Part shown: in pieces, positions 38,601 to 42,250 of the stretch
Layout: every line of letters starts with the position of its first letter
Position numbering within the stretch: position 1 is the stretch's first letter
NCBI RefSeq assembly: GCF_008271295.1
Contig: NZ_VTOY01000001.1
Location: 124,001-188,000, forward strand
Origin: Pseudoselenomonas ruminis
GTDB taxonomy: Bacteria; Bacillota; Negativicutes; Selenomonadales; Selenomonadaceae
Reading direction: 5' to 3'
DNA length: 64,000 nucleotides
The notes under the pieces: generated by a model
What the model was told of the DNA's origin: nothing
Seen by the model: the letters and a program-made list of their open reading frames with translations, nothing else
The model's database searches: none
Position numbers and translations under genes: made by a program

Positions 38601-40017
38601 TGGCAACAACGGGCCTGATGTGGAAACTGTTACTGCGCAGGAGTCAATTAATGTTGGCGTGAATGTTGGTCAGGTCAAGATTTACGGAAAGACCAGTACG
38701 AAGGCTGGAGATATCGCTATGAGTGCCGGGGCAGACCAATATACACCGGGCATACAGAATTTTATTATCGAGCAGAACGGGCTGTTAGAATCCGGCCAGG
38801 ATATTTACCTGACGGGCCGTAACGGTGACCTGCGTGTGACGGATGCCATTCAGGCGAAACGGGATTTGTATGCAAAAGTCCTTGAGGAAGGCAGCGTATC
38901 CTTCGATAAAACGGTGACCTTAAGGGGAAATGTCGAAGTGAATACCGATGCTGGACAGATTGCCATTGAAGGGCAAGTCGATGCTAGTTCGGTAGATCTG
39001 TCTACCCAGCAGGGGAATATCGCTGTTGGTGGAAAGATTGCATCGGAGACGCTGGTTAACCTCAATGTAGGGACTGGCAATATAACGGTACAAAGTATTG
39101 AGGCCGGAGGCGATGTCAACATGGCGGTGCAGAACGGAGATATCCAGATGCACGATGTGACTTCGGCTGGAGATGTAACCGTCTTGAACAGCGGCAGTGG
39201 ATCCATTACTGGTAACGATATTGTAGCAGCAGGAATTACGCATGTGGAATTAACGCATGGAGATCTTTTCCTGAATCTGGCAGAAGGCAAAGCCGTATTG
39301 TTGCGGATGGAAGACAATACAGAAGCATCCCGTGTCAACAAAATCCTAGCCGAGGCAAGTGGCGATTCGAGCGCTGATGTTACCATGACGGGCAATTTCA
39401 TCCAAATCGGTTCACTGGCTGCAAGGTCAGACGACGCGGTGTTCCAGCTTTCGGCTACAGGCGCAGGAAATGAGCGGCTTATTGCCGGCGATTTCACAGT
39501 GGAAAGCTTGTCTTCGAAGCATGGTACCCAGCTGCCGCAGCTTTGGACGAATCGCGGCTATGTCCATGTGGATGAGGGTGACTTTGCGCTGCAGGATGTA
39601 TTAGCTAAGGATAAGATTCATCTGGACAATGCGCAGACCGATTTGGCAATTTATGGACGCATTCCTACCAAGGATGGAGAGCAGCTGGTCTACTGGAACA
39701 ATTTGGGCATGGCTTATAGCAAAGAGCGGGCCTTCAATCTGTATACGAACGGAAGGCTTCGGACCAGCTGGGCTGTTCTGGTTGACGCTAACAGGAATTA
39801 TGGCAAGCTCTATGGAGACAACCTCAGCGTAGTGGATATGATGCGTGAGCGGCTGACCAATACGAAGGGGAAATTCACGTTTGACAGCGCGATGCTGACA
39901 GACCCAAGCAAAGCGCTGCGAGAGTGGTCATGGTTGGATATTGCGCCGATGAGTAATGCAATTGGGCAGCAGAATGCAGGCAAGGGGGAAATTATAGTAG
40001 AAAACGAAGGCGTATAG
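20647..40017 (+). CDS. tpsA: Giant two-partner-secreted filamentous adhesin (TpsA, LktA/FhaB-like)
   Basis: 6456 residues in one uninterrupted frame. A long basic N-region (RRGRRKSRARIRQQERQQ) and hydrophobic core ending near YGISEAA form an extended signal; residues ~72-200 are the TPS secretion domain (ITVNGNVYTISPQG, DGHLMFLSPNGIVVGASGVI). The remainder is repetitive, Gly/Asn/Ala/Val-rich beta-helix. Hydrophilic linkers break it at about 603-704, 1134-1220 and 1508-1617; a helical stretch lies near 3495-3560 and a Tyr-rich helical insert near 4442-4638. Three long related units fill about 5590-6100. I noticed one cysteine (Cys5446); near absence is normal for TpsA. A toxin domain is not recognisable, so adhesion, biofilm or cell-contact roles are inferred. 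A GGGGG ribosome site precedes the ATG. Confidence 0.93.
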   Translation: MAYGYKIKKEEKDWKLNPVPFMEWTPRRGRRKSRARIRQQERQQMLLSLTMATGFLAYPYGISEAAIVPKDSADSTKITVNGNVYTISPQGTNGDFAYNRFKEFGLADGQIANLLFGNTSTLANLVHDKITINGIVNAVRNSNTTNSIDGHLMFLSPNGIVVGASGVINAGQFTGIVPTQTDFDKLYNATDSTSITLDAINGLSSYANDKTIDISGQINTHSGVMLGAGIINIQDGSKIQSTKGLNFADLVNIQSGASAGLGSLSAVEGSGGDIILTARQISDVKDTKTENNAQTPNPIRWRDRSTDLSAAVNIGKDSAEKGVSITSSDGAVKLTAESKSTYEDSTPMTLTNTLKDVILGSEETIVDGLINKLAGKEAEANKYLFANYSNKKNKSAVKIGEKSEISGKRIDIAANSTVEIKQSLAVPGGDGKKDSNGNTKTNDSVMPVAAVAISRVYNNADVVIDGKLTAAGADAEGSGIKIAANADTKAKLSAAASGGEKTSAAVGVAVLSGDTTAKVTVNAPANAAALTATQGKVSIESVTNSDIDVNVNAVGTKSYVVSNVGVANYDTSADVVMERSITAGAVDIKAENNITGLKMTVDNTAQESSGGSQGKDTSESTPEQKTQDDNDATTEKNKPASGKTEGEKNSEKKSLDPTKVLKDSSVDTTNNTTQNNTKSQDAQTGVQNVKDKVEGTNEGGNNAKKTTAFGLGAAVGVVSNQNDANVSLGKNAVINASKVENSETLDGAVNVVANTLMTASKEAEDSLQFSVKNTMGNAKVEIGAAVLVSNVKNNAKILLDNEGEKSAQIKGDGETSLIAAAGMGAYKADQKKKDENGNELNETEEVDKNSTLTYAVSAENASGKETPTTFALGGSVGINTLKDNAVVLLGQKSKVDGSAIKLSANAATNAAGKYGTKDENNKVGIGATVGLQNISGNSLVMAGKGVEVTGTESVKAKAANTMDLKNNVQNAGKGDSFGVSGMVALSYGDSNNIVSLDDEAVIQGPSVSLEAENSTNVDNSARSESEGSESSKAFGIGVGIINYDVNSIAMVGDNGSGITAPTGNTTDVEKAAQKIYKDGALAREIAGSTLAGKLGVKTTGNAKGSIITGDLSVSALTTGMIKNDAKAKAVSSTKEDKSENANERTDSQRWTQWSSQGTQGANEARNNTENLEQDKVTSQNESAAPNASGAGQEAGSAANPDETPTAPTDNAAPAAGSEGSAGASIGMEGSVALTFLGGRTDAVLDNVTVKSGAADSDLVDSVSAAVSATDLLGSITLGGTNNKHSLKAGSSATKVGIGGTFAMNSENRDVDSLVRNSTLEKVGYLSNSAAKIGLEVAAGMGVSSAKGNGTNISGAGVVYYNKAKQDVHALLINNTVTSDFLGNVLGLGMLTNEATSTDFQIAGGLAANLTSGSNTNVGVGGAVAISQLENNLSSGIIGGSYENFATIDVNAQKGTTQINGAAAGGKSGYGFNGAFAYGSVKNETNAYISDAEVGGILTGAVNVRAGEVPVVKSQDTLNNENTELNDKKTEVDGKEKLTENAKTRLKESLEKGTKESENNAKKGAENKKLLEDSGVDTTGKVYLLDGDETSTLDDDVKDTDEGKIVKDAAGEENDAKGLLGQNHSLTITAAMAGGLVTGEGSVAGSAGIAYNYVKNDIAADIRNSIITADSVSGEASSDSLIVSVGAGVAVGGKAFNGAGSGSWNDLKNDTKVTFADNTIRGNKISEAAVNDASIINIAGEVAGGKGMAMGLSLAYNSLNNTTGTYLTGNDIDTENLNSLLGGENSVKLSTVNKGKTLAVAGGVDVNISQSVVGAVGTVAINRGVSNTESIIDGKKEGGTVTNTTLDDIKSLSVTAEELTKKTTVAGGISVGGKKVGIGGAVAYTAIGSSGSADKKEKLRAEINHADITTTADGTIEVSTKDSQTEGTETNKSRITTVGAGLGVEWGSNLFNLQGAAAVSDIYKDSRASLNNTNINKDNADAHPAIEVVADTKSKINTVGAVGNVSVSGKVTGTVGLAINRMDLDTKAEMATDDGKTTKVNAGLTKVRAIGDGDIHSVGVGGTVSVGEFVTAAGSGSYNYIGNDVDAIIKNQNVISNSSVGVVAQGDDRLYNFAGGFNIGINTRAALGTSVSTNKISGNTNALVSGGSLVAADMGAIEVTRPQDANLFNVDSLDLTTDRQRLSANRQSESKTGIVVDSSATHTIISQLASGGVAASSTIGLNLAGTVNINTIKGETTAKIQDADLNSADQHSHVNVNAVDYTNFGSFTGTPAIGAGAALGVSLGVSANWETYDRTTESEISSTSINAKKNVYAKNLTVDATAKHGSSALSFAAAAGGGKVGVASGDSIMRHTNTSTVGAKLDKVNAVFDGKAEVKAEHLGNSHTQNIAASVAAGMAAVAAGAGVSVIDDTSTVKAEVSNSSLKAKSSEDGRDIAVLAKNENNWKNTLVTASLGAGIGAGLAANVGIYNTTGETAAVVNKSELEAANVNVNATDKLTAHATGGVGAGGVGGVGVAVALNNINSSVSAHVAGGSVKAAKDIDVKAEEVRDFDSSVTGASAGGLGVGVNVAVTSINKGITDAQLSNAADENGKTGVNATTQNEILTHLNSVNNAKGVLGDSQAKFYGMNAEGRNDLEAARNVKVDLSTPKLEEPKDDAVYTKRQGVHTEISQNASLLAGNNVNVTAKDTSDIFARNIGVTAAGTASVNVTDAIIHTNYDTDVSISSAAIEGRNVAVNALQTQAGNGSEVKVTAVTVGALGGVGVGYAGIVNKGAADVNIANSTIKATGSEKNDKGITVNAKDESKHKAEILSVGVAALNVTTTFASVENKSNVGAAFGGTNNISAAKDITIDAKKANMLNAHTQGVGVGGVNVAVNHATIEDEGTAAAKITGTDGSFTAKSFHLGAANDTTAKLSAGNTAVSVLGVSRMRGKGVMTMGAEVDVAGGIFNAGTVEFVSQLGTANGRTLEGNVKGHNISAVAVAPDAVILNTEATSKVNVKNSSFAEDTDLILDNESYVDRKAYIYGVTAGVVAVGNTSADISGKETMESTLMGKEEVTKLNSLQVLTYGENKGKAFADAGGGGLVGYVGAHVDNKSTNNLTSTLGGKWEAAGDVYLMAAQADEVRLTASEGHGGVAGVGGTSVDNTITTTTKDVIADNTEITSDRIHVGTDNTVTTGAYDDTDSKGNKDVQTYTLKDHFGGVISGNRLRSLLDLTETGVINIGKNAKITTNNLQEYVASSQNNLTNLVQAKGGGAIVVTDAVSELDIDVNNKVNVDTGAVLSNEKSASTEDIVLAAYDNQTLKSHVDGTVYAGVVSPIVAKNNIDMNRRSDVTVAGTIESGSNVGLYAGANKAGVLSNLNVDLKSGAYNYSVIPVTVPRVTYDLTADKGTVNVSGDVHSTRDINVIASGGKEEIVKDESLWNWAKGGSSTDKKFLTSDAATGTESDAEMRKSTVNVTGALIAGTSAPINITIHGSVAGGLEYTADDNVPNQRVLQGITQGTFDYANTLGDRLRELEKLIAAYNGDSSKMAAYIAERGRIQSEMERLGLVEKDDNGNIVQYLNSGRSVYYVEIPDIATSGGNINVTANDFIGTGKLHANSAPSITIENKSDAYLKLNNILMGEQGGSIVYNGFGAHLQGTVIPPSVADGNKKINEMNRNEDGTKWAEFSEIYGVTDNRAAGLSVQNTKTFSGDKTSTLVLTPQLEQEIESSDMTADEKAEAKQAIRDGKMKYTALTDVEVNGKISNFYGNVTINNLSGDIRISGGTKDRPAGVKGNTVTLTAANGTIAQDYKEGIVNINGDPEKYLAEKAAEMKNTLGMSTVNNDAKDKTESYQRSESSNAATGYIAGRDIYVSAANVNVNGLIQSGYKKYEATVTETQLTVAKQRPATRAAVIQNRTMYKVNDGGAKWNDTDKVFDYVPQVYWDPSTNKLVVEDIDTQGGKVYLTGKIASTGDGRIMAADGAAEISVINETSLDMNVGNVLNNQREGVITIADTAKDTWTEYKKGQTRTIANYADYLKNHAGDSDIYAGAAVNSNNGLSIGNNLTYAVKDNQTYTWINGKSVETTRTYEHYVRKGMWGLVKTADENELKSWAQSSTPIDTSTAKELGLPEGAVIMQDSSNVPESGKLRLDGQTQKLEERTFGHDHWVTRSGFLGWFKHIHDRWKVGTSTIQLYNYTLNASQPIEIGLLGAEKGSIDIKSTNVNGGSINLTGNVANSHNLAELNVSSKAGGIFQNDGTTLKSEIVNLTAKDDIKNIHITSLGAKDGSNVSDNIKLSAISTGKGDIDITAMGGLLNNQSLPGNVEIVALKSQNGNAVFKNDAALGDVTLNAAGNITQPDNSVRVEGRAINLTSNNGGIGKAEQAIQLVASDLAYATDRYGAQVNASAKGSIYLTETAAGGNMRVGRIESREGDVTLTVANGGFIDALPSDDKSGSVDSVDEMVHRWIDAGVIDGEKDAQGSYTYKGAYIEGLEKARDDYKANIEAVYDVQNGGKTQEQWSADYQAYRNSYDDYVANREKYANYENLSPEERQELDANNPGGYANYKQFSAQKAAYDSYLANKERFANLSVSEREALEANGDSDYKAYQYYSQFGNATADEYLQTNTVSYKYSQYADANAYLEADAKYQDLLTRAANPTFEWTKDMMLYAVSDKLVNPDGGSSNQTDRAANVLGRNVTLSAAKGAVGTFTDQSATITVDELTGNNSIAKMKELMNVDAVDVTAHRDANGNLLSFEIKGNMPLGVKASGTLNVQAGGNISVAGRKDADGENSAINVGTIDATKNSATGDVRLHSDKGIYNANNADDANITGKNLILTGGKESIGTADKPLAVSLSGDLTEARADKNVFIKNVNNEDFLRLGALYAGDTLSLDSEKGFTMSNANEDIAASYINAGKMLVFQTNAATGMVGEADNAIRILNDRAPVNIAAKSAYIRGMGSLALGIQNGTLVLGNIDTKDVFIAESDGSIAVGQEEEKNSGGTVVKPRVAGAIKTGGIATLSAADDLTLNGMVTAGDLENAKTTLSLKAGSGSITQTAKGAITADKVETINEKSLLLENENNRFNTITVDSGSTANIAGDVKIKDNADGLTVKINQNVAGDISVQNLRENGTLTNAENFTATGKIALSANGNLTQAANTVLTAGKDVELTSVNAGIKQNANTGILAQTVITTSAQGVDLQGEGNQFEVLAVHGTNANAPLQGSVSVLDNADKLELSVQLVVNGDIAAENQKANGVLQVGSELQATGNGADVKGNIVLKSDGSLQTDKKLTAANNVQLTSAMGDVAINGDVSTSWGQIPEINDETLALEGEYNSLTIRAGGAIREAAGVVIDTPVVETYSGKDVSLESKNNLFSTFLAEALPGSESINGSVKAATSYFKNKEEDTFTIGLGASIQGDAEFTNHHKEGDLGLLIWKPEDESEKIQVLGGQGAKGTLSLKAGKDVAILGDANAAHDIVIDCVGGSLYGLGKGMAAGNDVRVTAGDAVYYIGTINAVNDIDIQVKALNANPEDNGIYIGVIPDGENRQTLLEAGHEAHFQVGGDGNLQLYGDIVAQKDVAANISGTGNILIDGAVISKEESVSVQTNEGHIFIGTDKNPDEETIKAKKNVMVGTNLGVIYILGKTITQNGDISMKAGQETYEEGAEHGNFIIRDDGQLLSGGGIGLYGRNGDIHITDDLQAQKGISVHIAEQGNIFFDRDVSVTNNVDISTDKGNITVGHIVNSDEETVRLKAETGDILVGKDITAGKDIAILSKQGNIVVGDTTTGDDGDVLAKAGNVLIQTGTGNVGIVKTVTAQAGSIDIASGQGDILIGNNGPDVKTVTARDNITLTAEDGKIVVYGKTSTENGDISLTAHRENYLAGEENSSFIIDQNGKLEAGKALHLNVGNGDLHVSDRIQSKKDLATEIVGKGSVYFDTDVDVDGKVTVKADEGDIYIGHDVQAKGDIAMTINTGTIQVGAAVNAASGNVNLATKQGDIDIGKEVRAETGSIGIQTGTGSVTIGNNGPDVETVTAQESINVGVNVGQVKIYGKTSTKAGDIAMSAGADQYTPGIQNFIIEQNGLLESGQDIYLTGRNGDLRVTDAIQAKRDLYAKVLEEGSVSFDKTVTLRGNVEVNTDAGQIAIEGQVDASSVDLSTQQGNIAVGGKIASETLVNLNVGTGNITVQSIEAGGDVNMAVQNGDIQMHDVTSAGDVTVLNSGSGSITGNDIVAAGITHVELTHGDLFLNLAEGKAVLLRMEDNTEASRVNKILAEASGDSSADVTMTGNFIQIGSLAARSDDAVFQLSATGAGNERLIAGDFTVESLSSKHGTQLPQLWTNRGYVHVDEGDFALQDVLAKDKIHLDNAQTDLAIYGRIPTKDGEQLVYWNNLGMAYSKERAFNLYTNGRLRTSWAVLVDANRNYGKLYGDNLSVVDMMRERLTNTKGKFTFDSAMLTDPSKALREWSWLDIAPMSNAIGQQNAGKGEIIVENEGV
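33970..34560 (+). other. Tyrosine-rich helical insert inside tpsA with a 45-residue duplication
   Basis: Residues ~4442-4638 break the beta-helix pattern. The segment is rich in Y, A, E, K, Q and N and looks helical (KARDDYKANIEAVYDVQNG onward). Two consecutive 45-residue units begin at 34,150 and 34,285: SYDDYVANREKYANYENLSP and AYDSYLANKERFANLSVSER, each followed by a Q/E-rich turn and a YKQF/YQYY end. It may be a spacer, a coiled coil or an exposed binding module. Confidence 0.6.
37370..39000 (+). repeat. Three long degenerate repeats in the C-terminal part of tpsA
   Basis: Three protein units of roughly 190-220 residues recur. The aligned landmarks are IYILGKTITQNGDIS / IVVYGKTSTENGDIS / VKIYGKTSTKAGDIA near 37,450, 38,105 and 38,670; then NFIIRDDGQL / SFIIDQNGKL / NFIIEQNGLL; then NGDIHITDDLQAQK / NGDLHVSDRIQSKK / NGDLRVTDAIQAKR; and a GNIFFD / GSVYFD / GSVSFD strand. 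The latter two units also share IGNNGPDV. DNA identity is lower than protein similarity, so the duplication is old. Confidence 0.75.
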
Positions 40018-40074
40018 AAGACGTAAGCGGCGATGATAACTGAGACGCTAATTGAAAAGTGCTGGTACTAGCGC

Positions 40075-40117
40075 AACAACGCTCCTGAGGGATTAACTTC
40101 AGGAGCGTTGTTATTTG
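40075..40117 (+). terminator. Terminator after tpsBA
   Basis: Stem AACAACGCTCCTGA / TCAGGAGCGTTGTT with a short loop and ATTT tail, 58 bases after the tpsA stop. Confidence 0.85.
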
Positions 40118-40222
40118 GATATTGTTGGGGAAAAGCAGGAAAGTTTTTAGCAAGCGTAGAATTTCAATTAAGAGAAAATTTATATTTTTATTGCAACGAC
40201 TGAGGAAAAGGAGTGTATGAAA

Positions 40223-41044
40223 ATGTATCAGACGAAGAAGGTTTTGGCATCTCTTTTGGCAGGCCTGATGATTGGCAGTACCGGCTATGCGGCCACAGCT
40301 GACCGCGAGAGCATTGCTCAGGTAGCGTTGTTGCAGTCGTTGGCGCAAGGGTATTTTGGCGGAACGGTTACGGCTGGTCAGCTCCGCAAGCTTGGGGACA
40401 CGGGCATCGGAACGTTTGAGGGCTTAAACGGTGAGATGATTGTGCTCGATGGCAAGGTCTATCAGGCGTTGGGCGATGGGCGCGTTATCGTTGCTCCGGA
40501 TAAGACGATTATCCCGTATGCCACCGTGACATTCTTCGACAAAGATATTGCTGTTAATTTAAAAGATATTAAGGACAAGGCCGCCTTTGAAAAGATTTTG
40601 AACGAGGAAGTTCAGAAACAGGGCGCCAACAGCTTCTATATGGTCAAACTTCATGCTCAGTTTGATTCGGTGCTGTTCCGGAGCGAATACGGCAGCAAGG
40701 AGCCGTATCCAACGCTCGTGGAGGCATTAAAGGGGAAACAGACGGAGTTCACTGAGAAAAACATAAACGGTACGTTGGTGGGACTCTATTGCCCCAGCTA
40801 TATGGGAGAACTTAACTCCGTGGGCTGGCATTTCCATTTCCTGTCGGATGATAAGAAAAAGGGTGGCCATATCTTAGAACTTTCGCTTAAAGATGGAACC
40901 ATCTATCTGGATAAAACGGATAAGTTCACCATGATCCTGCATGATGACAAAAAATTCCATGACATCAATCTGGCCAAGGATATGAAAGAAGATATCCGCA
41001 GCGCCGAACAAGATACCAAGAGCAGTTTACAAGGTGGAAAATAA
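40223..41044 (+). CDS. budA: Acetolactate decarboxylase with signal peptide
   Basis: Decarboxylates alpha-acetolactate to acetoin. It has about 273 residues, of which the first ~25 (MYQTKKVLASLLAGLMIGSTGYA) form a signal peptide. The catalytic zinc ligands are visible as HFHFLSDD with a further histidine in KKGGHILEL, and the family segment GLYCPSYMGELNSVGWHFHF is intact. Most family members are cytosolic; a secreted form is known from Brevibacillus. The in-frame ATG two codons upstream sits only 3 bases from AGGAG, so the second ATG (9-base spacing) is preferred. No acetolactate synthase gene is nearby. Confidence 0.88.
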   Translation: MYQTKKVLASLLAGLMIGSTGYAATADRESIAQVALLQSLAQGYFGGTVTAGQLRKLGDTGIGTFEGLNGEMIVLDGKVYQALGDGRVIVAPDKTIIPYATVTFFDKDIAVNLKDIKDKAAFEKILNEEVQKQGANSFYMVKLHAQFDSVLFRSEYGSKEPYPTLVEALKGKQTEFTEKNINGTLVGLYCPSYMGELNSVGWHFHFLSDDKKKGGHILELSLKDGTIYLDKTDKFTMILHDDKKFHDINLAKDMKEDIRSAEQDTKSSLQGGK

Positions 41045-41106
41045 CTTCAGGCATTTTTCAATACCTATTTTCCAACGTGAGTTTATGAAGTGGGAGGCAT
41101 ATAGTT

Positions 41107-41931
41107 ATGCATAAGAAATTGGGAAAAATAGTTTGTGGTGTGTGTTTGGCAGCTAGTCTGACTGTTCCTTTGCCTGTTAATGAACCAATAATGGGCGTCG
41201 CTGAAGCGGCACCTGTAGTTGCGACAGCGGCGGTGAAGGTGGATCCGGCGGATAGTTCCGGTTTTGTGGAGCTTTCCGAGGCAGTGCCGGATGTCATTTT
41301 AGAGCCACGCTATTATTCAACTTATAACTTTGTGGGAGACCGCATTGCGGGGTACAGTGTTCCACGTATCTTCATGACCAAGGAAGCAGCTAAGGCGCTC
41401 AAGGATGTTTCCGATGATGTGATGAAGCAGGGGTACCGACTGAAGATTTATGATGCTTATCGGCCCCAGATGGCTGTGGATAATTTTGTAGCCTGGGCAG
41501 AAAATTTGGGGGATAAGCGCATGAAGGATTATTTTTATCCCCAGGTGGATAAAAACAGGCTTTTTGCCGACGGCTATATTGACGCCAAGTCAGGTCACAG
41601 CCGTGGATCAACAGTAGATTTGACGCTGTTTGATATGCAGACCGGCAAGGATGTGGATATGGGAAATGTCTTTGACCACTTTGGTATCGAGAGCCATCCT
41701 GACTGGTGCGGCAATCCCGAAACCGGTAAGTACATGGGTAAATACAAGGGAAACAAACGGCCTAAGGACGGAAAAATCAATGAGGTACAGTTCAAGAACC
41801 GCATGATCCTGCGTGCGGCAATGCTTCGTCATGGGTTCAAGCCCCTGGATACGGAATGGTGGCACTTTACTCTGAAGAATGAGCCGTATCCGGATACATA
41901 TTTCACCTTTCCAATTCAGAAGCTGATGTAA
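41107..41931 (+). CDS. ddpX: Exported D-Ala-D-Ala dipeptidase (VanX/DdpX, M15D)
   Basis: Zinc dipeptidase that cleaves D-Ala-D-Ala released from or destined for peptidoglycan. It has 274 residues with a signal peptide (cleavage near VAEAAP). Zinc ligands His164 and Asp171 lie in SGHSRGSTVDLTL; His253 with catalytic Glu250 lies in TEWWHFTL; the substrate-binding arginine region is YDAYRPQMA. VanX proper is cytosolic and confers vancomycin resistance; no vanHA-type partners are present, so turnover or recycling of wall D-Ala in the periplasm is more likely. A remnant of a second copy of its 3' end is seen at 43.4 kb. Confidence 0.88.
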   Translation: MHKKLGKIVCGVCLAASLTVPLPVNEPIMGVAEAAPVVATAAVKVDPADSSGFVELSEAVPDVILEPRYYSTYNFVGDRIAGYSVPRIFMTKEAAKALKDVSDDVMKQGYRLKIYDAYRPQMAVDNFVAWAENLGDKRMKDYFYPQVDKNRLFADGYIDAKSGHSRGSTVDLTLFDMQTGKDVDMGNVFDHFGIESHPDWCGNPETGKYMGKYKGNKRPKDGKINEVQFKNRMILRAAMLRHGFKPLDTEWWHFTLKNEPYPDTYFTFPIQKLM

Positions 41932-41989
41932 GAAATTCATATTGTGTAAAATAGGGGCTGCGCTAGCACAGTCCCTTCGTACTTAATAT

Positions 41990-42034
41990 AGGAGTGAGAA
42001 AGATTAACAGGAGTAAAAAATATTTTGTTGCAGG
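41990..42034 (+). pseudogene. Remnant of the 5' end of a hydrolase gene copy
   Basis: The sequence AGGAGTGAGAAAGATTAACA and the following GGAGTAAAAAATATTTTG repeat, almost exactly, the start of the collapsed hydrolase gene at 43.4 kb (43,408-43,448). A TTGCAGG that also occurs further inside that gene follows at once. It is a duplicated start whose body has been deleted. Confidence 0.7.
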
Positions 42035-42097
42035 CGGAAACCGTGGGTGATGCGATTGGTCGGAATGTATTCGCGCACGAATAATGGAGGGGCCTAA

Positions 42098-42229
42098 ATG
42101 TCAGTAAGGAATATGCCGGATGCTGAAACTATCCTGGGCAATGCGCTGGTAGTTGAGGCTAAGTATCGTCAGCCGGAGGCATATAGCGGACGGGATATAA
42201 CCTTGGACTATTATGGTCATTCATCATAA
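42098..42229 (+). pseudogene. Internally deleted copy of the methyltransferase-STAS gene start
   Basis: A 43-codon frame with its own AGGGG ribosome site begins MSVRN and runs straight into MPDAETILGNALVVEAKYR. In the intact gene at 45.5 kb these segments are MSVTN and MPDAETILGNAIVVEAKYR, separated by about 43 residues. After KYR the similarity ends and the frame closes after 19 unrelated codons. The two-thirds of the intergenic stretch around it hold only this and the preceding fragment. It could be translated as a small protein, but decay is the simplest reading. Confidence 0.7.
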
Positions 42230-42250
42230 CGTGAAAGTGAGGAAATTTCC

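Noticed and set aside
37370..39000. Possible CRISPR or DNA satellite in the repetitive end of tpsA
   Set aside because: The periodicity is in protein motifs; DNA repeats are diverged, irregular in length and in frame.
41107..41931. Vancomycin-resistance locus
   Set aside because: The VanX-like enzyme is exported and no VanH, VanA-type ligase or VanRS genes are near; general D-Ala-D-Ala turnover is more likely.
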